From Proales similis (Eukaryota > Rotifera > Eurotatoria > Ploima > Proalidae): a DNA stretch of 64,000 bases. A program made the position numbers and the translations under genes. The stretch is from assembly GCA_019059635.1 (NCBI GenBank), contig JAGVRJ010000001.1, positions 1,922,001 to 1,986,000 of the forward strand. Direction: 5' to 3'. Shown here piece by piece: positions 33,368-44,308 of the stretch (the first letter of the stretch is position 1; every line of letters begins with the position of its first letter). The notes under the pieces were generated by a model that saw nothing but the letters and a program-made list of their open reading frames with translations, did no database searches and was not told the DNA's origin.

Positions 33368-33517
33368 GTTAGTATCGACATGAAATGCAATCGGCTCGAG
33401 CCAAGTGATAGCCGGACTGTGCTTATCTTTTGCGACAAAGTCGACTCGTGAACTAGGTTGCTAAGGGAGAATTTGGCCCTTATCTATCAAGCATGATTTA
33501 ATCGGCTCTTTTTTTTC

Positions 33518-33523
33518 TTTATT
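33518..33523 (-). terminator. polyadenylation signal overlapping the MTO1 stop codon
   Basis: The minus-strand TAA stop (33525-33523) is followed directly by ATAAA, so the hexamer AATAAA begins inside the stop codon. Only about 150 nt separate it from the next gene. Confidence 0.55.
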
Positions 33524-35799
33524 TAACTGATATTGCCCAAAGAAGCGTTGAGATTATAGTCTCGTAAAAAGTAATATAGTCGAAGGGTAGTGGCCGGCGT
33601 GATGCCCTGAATGCGAGCGGCGGCGCCCAAACTGGTCGGACGGTGTCGAATGAGCTTCTCGCGCGCTTCGTTCGACAAAGTTACTTGCGAGTAGTCGAAA
33701 TCGGGCGGAATTCGAATCGATTCGTGCTTGCGAATTTCGTCCATCTCTCCGCTCTGCTTTTGCTCGCGTTCTCTGTACACACTGAAATTCTTCAAACGCT
33801 CCATGAGCTTATTGTCTTTGAGCACGAACGAGTGCTGCGCGTCAATGATCGGCTCGAGCATTTGTACGTCGACTCCGTTTATTCGCAACAAGTCCAGAAC
33901 GCTTTTCTTGCCCGGATTGCTGCTTTGGATGGGAAGATCGGGCAAAAGAGCTTTCCACTGAGCCACACTGTTCAAACTAGAGTCGAAGTAGTCAATCAGT
34001 TCGTCGTACTTGTCTTTGAACTGACGATATTTGGAATATCGCTCTTGGCCCACACAGCCCACATCGAATCCCTTCTGGGTGAGGCGAATGTCGGCGTTGT
34101 CTGACCTGAGACTCAATCTGAACTCAGAGCGAGCGGTGAACATGCGATAAGGCTCGTTCGTTCCTTGTGTAGTCAAGTCATCGATCAGCACTCCAATGTA
34201 GGCTTCAGTTCGACTGAGAGTAAACGGCTGACGATCGAGCGCTTTGCAAGCGCCGTTTATACCCGCCATCAAGCCCTGACAGGCGGCCTCCTCGTAGCCG
34301 GTTGTGCCGTTTATTTGACCGGCCAGAAACAGATTCTCGACTCGCTTCGTCTCGAGCGTAGGCTTCAGCTCTCTCGGGTCGACGTAGTCGTACTCCACTC
34401 CGTAGCCGTACTGGACTATGCGTGCGTTCTCCAAGCCCTCTATTTGCCTGAACATCTTCTCCTGATACTCGGCCGGCATTGTACACGAGCATCCCTGTGG
34501 ATAGATTAGATTCGAGTCGAAACCTTTGGTTCCAATCGGTCAGTAGCTGAGATTAGACAGCGCATTAAGAGGCAAAGTAACCTTCTGGCTCAAGCCAGAT
34601 TTGGTGGTCTGCTCGACCGAATCGGATTATTTTCGATTCAAGTGACGGACAGTAGCGTGGGCCGCTCGTCTCTTCTTTTACGTGCCGGTTCAAGTGAAGC
34701 GTGCTGCGCACAATGTCCGCAACCTTCTCGTTCGTGTGAGTCATGTAACAAAACAGCTGATCCTCTGGCTTTAGATGAACCCGCTCGTTCATGAACGAGA
34801 ACGGCTCCGGCGGGTAGTCAGGCAGTTTCTTCTCCAGTTTGCTAAAGTCTATGCTTCGGGCATCGATTCGAGGCGGCGTGCCGGTTTTCAAACGGCCCAT
34901 TTTGAAGCCGATTCGTTCAATCGAGGCGCCGAGCTCATTGCTCGGCTTGTCTCCCATTCTGCCCGCCGGTCTCACTTCCAGGCCGATGTTTATGTGCGCT
35001 CTGAGGAATGTGCCGGTGGTGATTACCACACTCTTGGCTCTGACCAGTTCTCCGCTTTCTGTCCAATTCGTGCGAGTTTCAGCTTGTCAACATCAAGCAT
35101 CAAAACTTAACGGGCACCTACCAAGCACTAGACCTTCGATTCGTGTCTGCCCGTTCGTTTCGTCAAGTTTGAGATCGTCGACTGCCTCAGGCCAGACTGT
35201 CAAATTAGGAGTGTTCAATAGCAGCTTTTGCATGTTCTGCTTGTAGAGCTGGCGATCAATTTGAGCTCTATGTCCCTGGCGAAATCGATAAAAAAAGAAC
35301 ACAGCGAGCAGAGGTTGCGTAGTTTACCCACACGGCCGGTCCTTTGCTTCGATTCAGCACTTTGTAGTGAGTGCCTGACACGTCTGAGAAACGAAGTGAC
35401 TTTTAATGGAGAAACAGACTAAATCTGTGGTGAGACTAACCGCAGACTCTGGCGCAGATTCCGTCTAACGCGTCTATCTCGCGCATCAAGTGGCCTTTAC
35501 CGATGCCGCCGAACGACGGATTGCAAGACATTTGACCTAGACGATCATTTTCAAATGGGCCAAGTGGAAACCAGTCGGGAAAATTTACCAATCGATTCGA
35601 TCTTGTGCGTGAGCAAAAGGGTACGGGCGTTCATACGGGCAGCAGCATGAGCCGCCTCACAACCAGCATGACCACCGCCGATGACGACCACATCGAATGG
35701 CTCGTTCAGCGCGCCGGACGCGAAGCGAACTGATCGCCCAATGCATTTGAACGGCAGACGGGACGCATTGCGTAAACAGGCGTTCAAAAGTTTGCTCAT
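33523..35799 (-). CDS. MTO1: mitochondrial tRNA uridine-34 modification enzyme MTO1 (MnmG/GidA family)
   Basis: Six exons from 5' to 3': 35799-35589, 35536-35441, 35383-35328, 35275-35122, 35058-34582, 34523-33523; 664 residues. The N-terminus is a basic, hydroxylated mitochondrial presequence, followed by the FAD dinucleotide-binding motif [14 protein letters not shown] (Gly at 41-43 and 46). Conserved MnmG segments follow: [90 protein letters not shown]. The C-terminal helical tRNA-binding domain ends in [17 protein letters not shown]. With GTPBP3 it makes taurinomethyl- or carboxymethylaminomethyl-uridine at the wobble position of mitochondrial tRNAs. The start of exon 5 was placed at 35058 rather than 35082 because this removes an eight-residue insertion and gives a normal 63-nt intron. 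Complete and intact. Confidence 0.95.
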
Positions 35800-37269
35800 T
35801 TTCGACTAAACAATTGCAAGCGAATTATGCATCTCAATTTATTTCTAGAGCAAAATCAGCTGTTTAGACTTTAGAGGGCGCGCTCAATTTGACTTGATGT
35901 TTAGTCGGGGATCCGCAGCCGCTTTAGCATTACTGCGGGCAGCATCAGCGAGCAGCATCATCGTTAGTAGGCAAGCTGAGCAGAGGATTGACCGATTGTT
36001 TGGAATTTGTGATTAGACGAGGCTCAGGAAGGAAGAGACCGATCGAAATGATGGGCTCTGTAGGCCTAATTGAATTTGATTAATATGAAAATTGATGCAG
36101 AATATGGCAAAATTAGATTGAAAGCCGAAGCGTGGATTGTATTACAGCTGCTCGATTTGCAAGTGCATCGGGGTTCAACAGTTCAATTAATTGCCAGCAC
36201 TGATGGTCAGCTCTCACGCGCTCATCTCAAACATTCTTTTTCTACCGCTCTTCGTTCCTCTTGGCTTCTTTATCTCTGCATATCTCATTCCCTCTCTTCC
36301 ACTCTGCTCTTCCACTGTGCACTTTGCATACCCTAAACCACCACCTACCCCCTCCCCTCTCCTCCTCAATGGCCTCTCTTTCTCTTGAATCTATTTTGCA
36401 TGGCGTCTGCTGGGCTCCTCTCGTCTGTTCAAATATGAGCTCTATGTCCAAGTACTTTCTTAAGTGGAGCAAGCTAGTTTGCGGTCACTGCAGCTCAATG
36501 GCCGAAAATGACGCACAAGGATGCGAGTGTGTAATTCATAATTGGAAATAATTAGTTTCGAGTTGTAAAATCAAACTTCTTGAAAGGAAAGCGCGACGAG
36601 AGAGGAAAGTAAAAAGAGGCTTTAAAGGGCAGGCATCCGTAATAATAATAATTTCATTTATTTCTAATCTATTGTCCTGATTTGTCAACAATGCACTCCA
36701 ACGTTTGACCAAAACGCGTTCGATTCTTGGTATGCATCATCGACTCGTTGAAACCACTTGGCCTCGATCAAGTGCGCTTTCATTCTCTTTCGTGTTTTTT
36801 TTTCTCTCTCTCTCTCTTTCGTTCTTTTTCTTCCATTTTTAAAAATTACGACCAAAGATTGATTGGATTGTGAACTAATAGTTCCCAGTTTGGACTTATC
36901 GCAACCGACCTCATCCGTTTTAACATGAGCCGGACAAATAGAGTTGGGGTCGAGTGAGCGGTGGGAGTGCGCAAAAGAGTAATTATCCAGCCGGCAGAGC
37001 TAAATGGGCGGCCTAGAGGGACGGATAGGGAGCGAGAGCTTCAAAGAGAATGCGAGAGAGAGAATGCGAGAAAAGGGGAGAGCGGATACGATTGGATTAA
37101 GTTTGCCTGCGAGAATTGTAAAAATGAGTCGGGTTACAACAAACTCGAGGCCGAGGCTTTAACGCCGGTAGGCAAATGTTTGCAGCCATTAGGGGCGATA
37201 ATAACCGAACGAACGAAGAAACGACGAATGAGGGGCACAACAAGTGACTGCCGCCGCCGGCTATCAAAG

Positions 37270-37285
37270 ATGTGTGTGTGTGTGT
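37270..37285 (+). repeat. (GT)n microsatellite
   Basis: Short perfect GT run in the gene-free region. Confidence 0.85.
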
Positions 37286-39751
37286 AGAAAAGAGCCGAGC
37301 CACGCACAGCTTGTCAGCGCAATGAAAAGTTCATCTCTCATGCTAATGGCAACGTTTCACATGGCTCCTGTCACCGTTTGTTTACTCTGACAGGGCAGGC
37401 CCTTATTCATGGGAACGAGGGGCGCGCAAAGGTTCGCTATGTTTGAGAGCCGCTTCAAATTAATTCTTCTCTCTTGATATATATTTATATGTATAGAATG
37501 AAAATAAGGTCGAGATCGGCTTATTGTTGCATTTTGCTACCAACGGCTCATCCTCTTACTATTAATTCAAATCATCGCTTAGACTACAGCGTAGCGCCTA
37601 GTATACTCCGACTACAGAGGCCAACACTGACACGGCCAACTTTTCCCATTTCACGGCTCTTTAGTGTTTCATGTTTCAAACTAGTTGGCGCGGTTCGGCT
37701 TTTGCATTTCTTTTGCGCGGCCAATGAGCGAAATCAGGCCACTGCGTCGATTGACGAATGACCGCTCTCAATTTGAACTGATCGATTGATGCGTTGTTGA
37801 TTGTTTATTTGGTTGCCGCCTGTGTGCTTAGCCGCCCGGACTCGTCCAAGCAGGCAACCAAGCCGTGTGCAGTTTGAGGCTTCTTAAACTTGACTCTTGG
37901 GCTTCTTTCTCGTTCAAATGTGTCGTGATCACTAGCCTTCTTCAACATGTGTAAAGTGTTTTCTTAAGGCGGTACTTGTTGCGAATAGCGTTTGCTTGCC
38001 TACCGATCGAGTCTGTTTGTGAGTGTGCGGACAGGCGCGCGCGTGTGTAAAGAGAGGTGAGAAAACGAAACGAGCCAAGACCAGAGGCCGAATAGATTTT
38101 GAATGTGGACGGCTAGCAAGAACTTGTCCAGACGGCCTCAGGCTAAAAGTGCGGCTTAAATAGTCTGAACGAGCCAAGGCTTCACATTTTCACGAAATGC
38201 TAATTTGATTGAGATTAGATGTCGGCTTAGGAGCGCCATTAAAGGTTGACTCGCTTTGCTAGCCAACAGAATTATGCCCAAGCCAACAAGTCTCGTCTAC
38301 AACCAGCTCGTGCTCGACGTGTCCGGTCGCTAGCATTTTATTTTTAACCTGCGTCGCCGTTTTGAGGCAATTAAAGCGCTCAACTGATCAAGCAGCGAAG
38401 CAAACGATCAAGCGATCATCATCATTCATCCATCCATCTACGCTTTGTCTAACTAACCATCGACTCACGATGCTTGTATCTGGTCTCGTTATTCGGCGTT
38501 AGAAGCGCATCGATCGACTAGGCGGCATAAACGCATTTGCATTATGAGCCGGCACCTTTCGAATAGCAGCCCAGCAGCATCTCAGCCGAGTTGCAGTTGC
38601 GCAACAGAGCAGCCGCCATTACTCGTCGACTAAGCTGATAAGCACTTTCTCGCTGCTAATCGAAGCGAATCGGAAGAGGCCTCTCGTGCAAAATGGCTCA
38701 CAACTGCTGCAAAATGAGCTGGCTAAACAATGAGCAAGAGCGCCTCAGTTCAATAAGCAGTTTGCCTCGCTCTGAACGCCGCTCTCTGCAATGACTCTGA
38801 GTCTCGCGAGATTCAATTCAGATCCTAGTGCGTGCAGGCTGATACAATTTTTGCGCGTAAAACACGTCCGGCTCTTTTTCCTCATTCTCTTCTGCTTTAG
38901 GCTCGGCCTGGGAGTTACATAATCCGATGGGCCATTTAACGTCAAATGGTGACAAGTGTGCCACAAATGAACGAGAATGCATGAATAACGGGTGTAAATG
39001 CGGCGTTACGGCCAGCCAAAATAGGCTTCTTAAGGCAGGCCAGAGTAGAGCAAATATTTGAACGCGTGACAACCGCGACTCGACCCGATCCGGTTTCACT
39101 CTGTCTTGAGAGAGCGAGAGGCAATGAGCGAGCTGCTTTCACTTTTTTTTTCTCGTTTTTATAACAAAAATCAACAACAAAAACAACAAGGGCCAGGACA
39201 AGTGCGGTGAGACTGAATTGTACAACAACGGCTAAATGGGACGACGCCGGTGGTGTCGAGAATGAAAAGTGAAGTATAATCTTGCGCTTATCGCGGCCCC
39301 AAACTGGCCAGTTGTCTCGCTCATTAAATTTTTTTTTACTCGCTTCGACTGGATTGTAAAGAGTTCGGCCAGCAGCTGCCCTGTTCATCGGCTGGGTCGA
39401 GCAATTCTTTTCATTTGCGATTTTTTTCTCTCTCTTTCCCTCTCTCTCACTTCGTCTTTCTTTTTTTTTTGCTTCATTTGGTTGAGTATACGAGTCAGAC
39501 ATAATGACGAGGCGATCGATAGTCCGTGCGCCCATTATGCTCTCGACAACGGTCGGCCGAGTACTGGCTGAAATAGAAGAGCAAGCGGCGGCCCATTTCA
39601 ATCAAGGATGCACTGGCCCTTCATTCCGAGCATATCTGTGTCTGTCGAGCGTATTGAGCGTTTTTAGTTGAATGCGCTCACGTTCGATAAAACGCTTCTC
39701 CTCCATTGTTTACGCGACGCTCGGCCTCTTCATTTTAAGCGCTTATCCTCG

Positions 39752-39770
39752 TACACACACACACACACAC
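39752..39770 (+). repeat. (CA)n microsatellite
   Basis: Perfect AC run in the gene-free region. Confidence 0.85.
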
Positions 39771-40349
39771 GCGTTGTTAGACAAAGACGAGCACACCTGG
39801 ACAGAGCGGCCGATTGGTGGGCGATATTCACGCACGAGCGAATCATCGTCCAACGTAGGTAGGAAAAGGTCTCGCCGCCATTAGGTCGACGCCGACGAGA
39901 GTCAGCTGCTGCTTGAATTGAGTACCGGACGGAAGACGGCTAATGGCCGTCATGTTCAACTTTATTTTGTCACGCAGATGCTTTTGCGATCGATGTTGAC
40001 ATCTTAGTTCCATCAGGCGGCGGTGCCCAATATTGGGCCCGTAATTGCGAGCATCGGCGCGCCTCTCGTGGCCACCATCTCACGACCAGGCTTCGTTCTT
40101 TTCATCCCCGCTTCACTTTGTCTACCTTTGCACTCATCATAATTGCGCGCCCGGGTTATTTAATTAATGAGCTGACCTGTGCGCAACTCTAATCTCTTTT
40201 TTCTCTCTCTCTCTCTCTCTAGCTCTGTGTTGGCAAGTTGCGCTCAATTTTGCTCGATTACGACAAACACCAGTCGATTTAGATTTGTCACCATCACGAT
40301 TGAGCAGTGTCGCTTGAGAAGAGCCGGGCGAGCTTAGCGACGCAGGGAC

Positions 40350-42030
40350 ATGATGGACATGGCCAATCGTAGAAGCATCAATCGAACCGAATGCGACTCG
40401 TCGCTTCTTTTTACTCATCTTGCCGCCTACGACTGGAAGCTAGCCGGACATCTTGAGAAATTTGGCGAACATTACCTGCTCAGCGAGCGAGCCCAAGAGA
40501 ATGACCCGCAGGCAGAGCTGATATTCAAGCTTCTAGTGGCATCGATCTGCTTTGTGTTGGGATTGCTGTTCGCCACCTTCGGCTATCGTCTGATCAAGCT
40601 CAGCACGTTCATGGTCGGCTTCTCGCTTGGCGCCAGCATCATCTACCTGATCCTGAGCGAGCAGCGCCAGCTCAGCAAAGTAGAGAATGCCATCATATCA
40701 GCGTCCACTGGCGTCTTGTTTGCATTCATTTCTCTGCTTGTGCAGTTCGTCGGCTTGTTTCTGCTGGGCGCGACCGCTTCCGTCGCTTTGGTCACCATCG
40801 GCCTCATTTTAATCGACTTGTTCTACACTAACGAGTCCGCATGGCTCTGTATTGCACTTCTATTCTTGGGCGCAGCCGTCATCGGAAGTGTGAGCCTCAA
40901 ATTCCAGCGCGGCATGGGCCTATTCAACACGAGCGCCATCGGATCATCACTCTTACTTATTGTGGTCGACTTTTTAGTCGAAAATTATTTACTCATCGAC
41001 TACATTAGCGAACTGTATCGAGTGAACGGCGTCGACTACGACGTGTTTGAGCGGCAAAAAGCGCTTCTGCAATCGCCGTCCGAGTCTGGCCGGCCACAAG
41101 TCAAAAGGTCTTTACCCTCTTCCGCTCAAAACGAGACGCAGCCGATGCAGTCCGGCGGCGCTCTAGGTCTCGTGCTTCGGCTTTACTCGTCTGCGAACGC
41201 GCGTCTCTGCTGGTACACCTGGCTTGTGTTTGCCTCCTTTTTCGTTCTATTTCTCTTCAGTCTGATTGTGCAGTCGCTCATCACCGCACGTCACTACCAC
41301 CACAAGGGCGGCCGCAAACGACGTAAGTTTTGGATATTTCTCAAATTTGCAGCATTTTCTCAACACATCAAAAACAGCTGCAGGCATGCGAGGAAATCGT
41401 CGACGAAGTGCACCAAACGGGGCGGAGAAGATTCGCCTCAAATCACACACAAAACGAACATCGGCTGAGCCGAGTCGAGCGCCCGACCCCGAGTCGAACG
41501 AATCTACACCATTGCCCTCAGTCTATAGGGAAAGGAGCAGCTTGTCACGGCAAAGCGCCAACAACGACACTCTGCTGCTCGTAAACAACGAGGAGAATAG
41601 AAAGCGCTCGAAGCGTCAAGAAGGCAAAAAGAAAAGCCAGGCAGCAAGAAGCACATCGTCAACGTCGTCGAGCTCTTCCACGTGCCAGTTGATACAGAGC
41701 GACGGAAGCGCAACTCTGAGAACCACGTTGGACGAGCGAACTGTACAGCCATCAGCGCCGCCCGTTCCGAGCGCGCCTCCGCCACCGTTTCAACAGGCGC
41801 CCCCCGTGCCCACCGTGCCGCCGCCTCGACTGCCGGCCCACAAATCCGGCAGCAAGTCTAAAAACAGTGGCATGCGTTCCAAGCTCACCAATGAGAAGTT
41901 CAGACAGTTTTATCAAATCAGACGCAACAACGGCGATGTATTATCTCAGGACTTTCTGACCAACATGCAGCAGAAGCTCTCGTCCAACTCAGATCTGAAC
42001 AGTCCGCCCGAAACCGGCGCCTCTCGTTGA
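40350..42030 (+). CDS. TMEM198: TMEM198-family seven-helix membrane protein
   Basis: Two exons: 40350-41322 and 41384-42030; 539 residues. About seven hydrophobic helices occur between residues 50 and 320, with Gly-rich segments (VGLFLLGATASVALV, ALLFLGAAVIGSVSL) as in the DUF4203/TMEM198 family. The C-terminal cytosolic tail is rich in Arg/Ser/Pro and ends with a motif YQIRRNNGDVLSQDFL that matches RFNGDVLSPSYI at the end of vertebrate TMEM198. That conserved tail makes the call firm. In vertebrates TMEM198 promotes LRP6 phosphorylation by casein kinase and so enhances Wnt signalling. Two in-frame ATGs sit at 40350 and 40353. It is longer than human TMEM198 (360) because of an extra loop before helix 7 and a longer tail. 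Confidence 0.87.
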
Positions 42031-42561
42031 AGTATTTCTCGTCTAAATCATTTTGCCGTCATTTCCTCAGCAGTCTACTCCACTGTTCAACTCTTCTTCC
42101 CGTTCAAGTTTAATCTCGCCCTACTCTTTGGTCGACGGCGTGCCAGTCACACCTACCAACACAACAATTTCTATTCTTTCCTCTTATTTTCTTCTATACT
42201 TGTTATTGTCTAAATAATTACTCTACATTTAATCTCGATATTCATCTCGAATACGTGTTCTCGTGTAAAAAAAAAAAACTTGATCATTACAAACTGGGTA
42301 AATGAAAAGTGCGTTTTAAATTCTTGCTCACATTCGATCTAGACTCTGGGACGGGTGATGGGATCGGCTTATCATCGCATTTTCACCAACACACACATAT
42401 GCAGACAAAATCGACGTCGCATGTCGACAGGTTTCAAGTTGACGTGCAATTTCAGTGAAATTCTTTCTTTTACTCAAATTGAGCAATCTTAGCCAGCAAG
42501 AGGCCAAATCAGCCAAGTCGAGGTTGAACAGAGTTAATAAAGAACATCCAAGCGATTCGGA
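42031..42561. other. TMEM198 3' UTR and RtcB promoter
   Basis: 531 nt, AT-rich after 42100, with a 12-nt A run near 42268. No gene seen. Confidence 0.45.
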
Positions 42562-44142
42562 ATGCCGTCCAGAAGTTACCAGGAAGAGCTCGCCTACGTA
42601 GAGCGTCTGACTCCGTGCAGCTGGAGAATAAAAAAGGGCTTTGTGCCCAACATGAAAGTGGAAGGAGTGTTCTATGTGAACCAGGTGCTGGAAAAGCTCA
42701 TGTTCGACGAGCTGAAGACGTTTACAGAGGCCGGCGGCTTCGGTGGTTTCTTGCCCGGAATGAAGCAGATCGCCAATGTGGCCTCGTTGCCCGGCATTGT
42801 TGGAGTAAGTTTTCATTTACTTTCAGCGGTTTTTATTTTTTTCATTCGAAAGGAGCTTTTCTAGAAATCAGTCGGTCTGCCAGACGTTCATTCAGGATAC
42901 GGCTTTGCCATCGGAAACATGGCCGCGTTTGACATGGACGATCCTCAGTCGATTGTTTCACCTGGAGGCGTTGGTTTTGACATCAACTGCGGCGTGCGTC
43001 TGCTGCGCACCAATTTGTCAGTGAAGGACGTTCTGCCAGTTAAAGAGCAACTCGCTCAGTCAATGTTCGATCACATTCCGGTCGGCGTGGGCAGCAAAGG
43101 CGTGATTCCGATGAATGCGCGCGACCTGGAAGAAGCGCTCGAGATGGGCATGGACTGGTCGTTGCGTGAGGGCTACTCTTGGGCCGAGGATAAAGAGCAT
43201 TGCGAAGAGTACGGTCGAATGTTACAAGCCAATCCGGCCAAAGTGAGTGAGAGAGCCAAGAAGCGAGGCTTGCCTCAGCTTGGCACCCTCGGAGCCGGTA
43301 ACCACTACGCTGAGATTCAAGTCGTTGAAGAGATCTATGACAAATATGCCGCGTCCAAGATGGGCATAGAATTCCAAGGACAAGTGTGCGTGATGATTCA
43401 CTCGGGTAGTCGCGGTCTAGGCCATCAGGTGGCCACTGATGCCCTGGTCACGATGGAAAAGGCCATGAAACGCGATCAGATTGAGACCAATGACCGTCAA
43501 TTGGCTTGCGCCCGCATCAGCTCGCAGGAAGGCCGCGATTACCTTGAAGGCATGTGTGCGGCGGCCAACTACGCCTGGGTCAATCGAAGCAGCATGACAT
43601 TCCTGGCGCGGCAAGCGTTTGCCAAGACGTTCAACTCGACGCCCGACGACCTTGACATGCATCTGATTTACGATGTGTCGCACAACATCGCCAAAGTCGA
43701 AGAGCACATTGTCGACGGTCGGCCAAAAACACTTCTGGTGCACCGCAAGGGCTCGACACGCGCGTTCCCGCCTCATCACCCGCTAATTCCAGTCGACTAT
43801 CAGCTTATAGGACAGCCAGTGCTGATCGGAGGCACCATGGGCACATGCAGCTACGTTTTGACTGGCACCGAAGAAGGAATGAACGCTACATTCGGCTCTA
43901 CGTGCCATGGCGCGGGCCGAGCCCTCTCCAGAGCCAAATCTAGACGCAACCTTCATTGGAGCGATGTTCTTGAAGACCTGAAAGCCAAAGGCATTTCCAT
44001 TCGCATCGCATCGCCCAAGCTTGTCACCGAGGAGGCGCCCGACTCTTATAAAAATGTAACCGACGTGGTGGAGACCTGCCACCAGGCCGGTATAAGCAAG
44101 AAATGCATCAAACTTAGACCCATCGCAGTAATCAAGGGCTGA
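42562..44142 (+). CDS. RTCB: RNA-splicing ligase RtcB homologue
   Basis: Two exons: 42562-42804 and 42865-44142; 506 residues (human 505). Signature motifs in order: [53 protein letters not shown] (with the metal-ligand Cys), [36 protein letters not shown] and HGAGRALSR. The last contains H429 (codon 43906-43908), the histidine that is guanylylated during catalysis. RtcB joins 2',3'-cyclic phosphate and 5'-OH RNA ends in tRNA splicing and in XBP1 mRNA splicing of the unfolded protein response, working with archease. It is convergent with SLC2 copy 1, stop to stop 166 nt. All active-site motifs are intact. Confidence 0.97.
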
Positions 44143-44308
44143 TTTAGTTAATTATTTGTTTTAGGGTTTTATTGTATCACTTAGATATTGTTCTCTCGTT
44201 TTGTTTGCTTTTTGCCGCTTTCCAAGTACACTCGATCTGAGAATGAACACAACAAAGCAGCGAACAAAATCGATTGGCTATTCTCTTTTACTAGAATTTG
44301 AAGTGTAA

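Larger units (their letters stand above)
35800..40349. other. 4.5-kb gene-free region upstream of TMEM198
   Basis: The longest stretch without a supported gene. It holds CT-rich tracts (36250-36380, 36811-36828, 39430-39470), a (GT)n at 37270-37285, a (CA)n at 39752-39770, and a strong pyrimidine tract followed by TAG at about 40203-40222. The last looks like a 3' splice site for a TMEM198 5' UTR exon, so part of this region may be 5' UTR intron. Open frames here are low-complexity and lack ATG plus homology. Nothing resembling a tRNA or transposon was recognised. Confidence 0.5.

Noticed and set aside
36961-37303. Frames on both strands in the TMEM198 upstream region, rich in Arg/Glu or His/Thr
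   Set aside because: Driven by GA- and GT-rich simple sequence; no homology or splice support.
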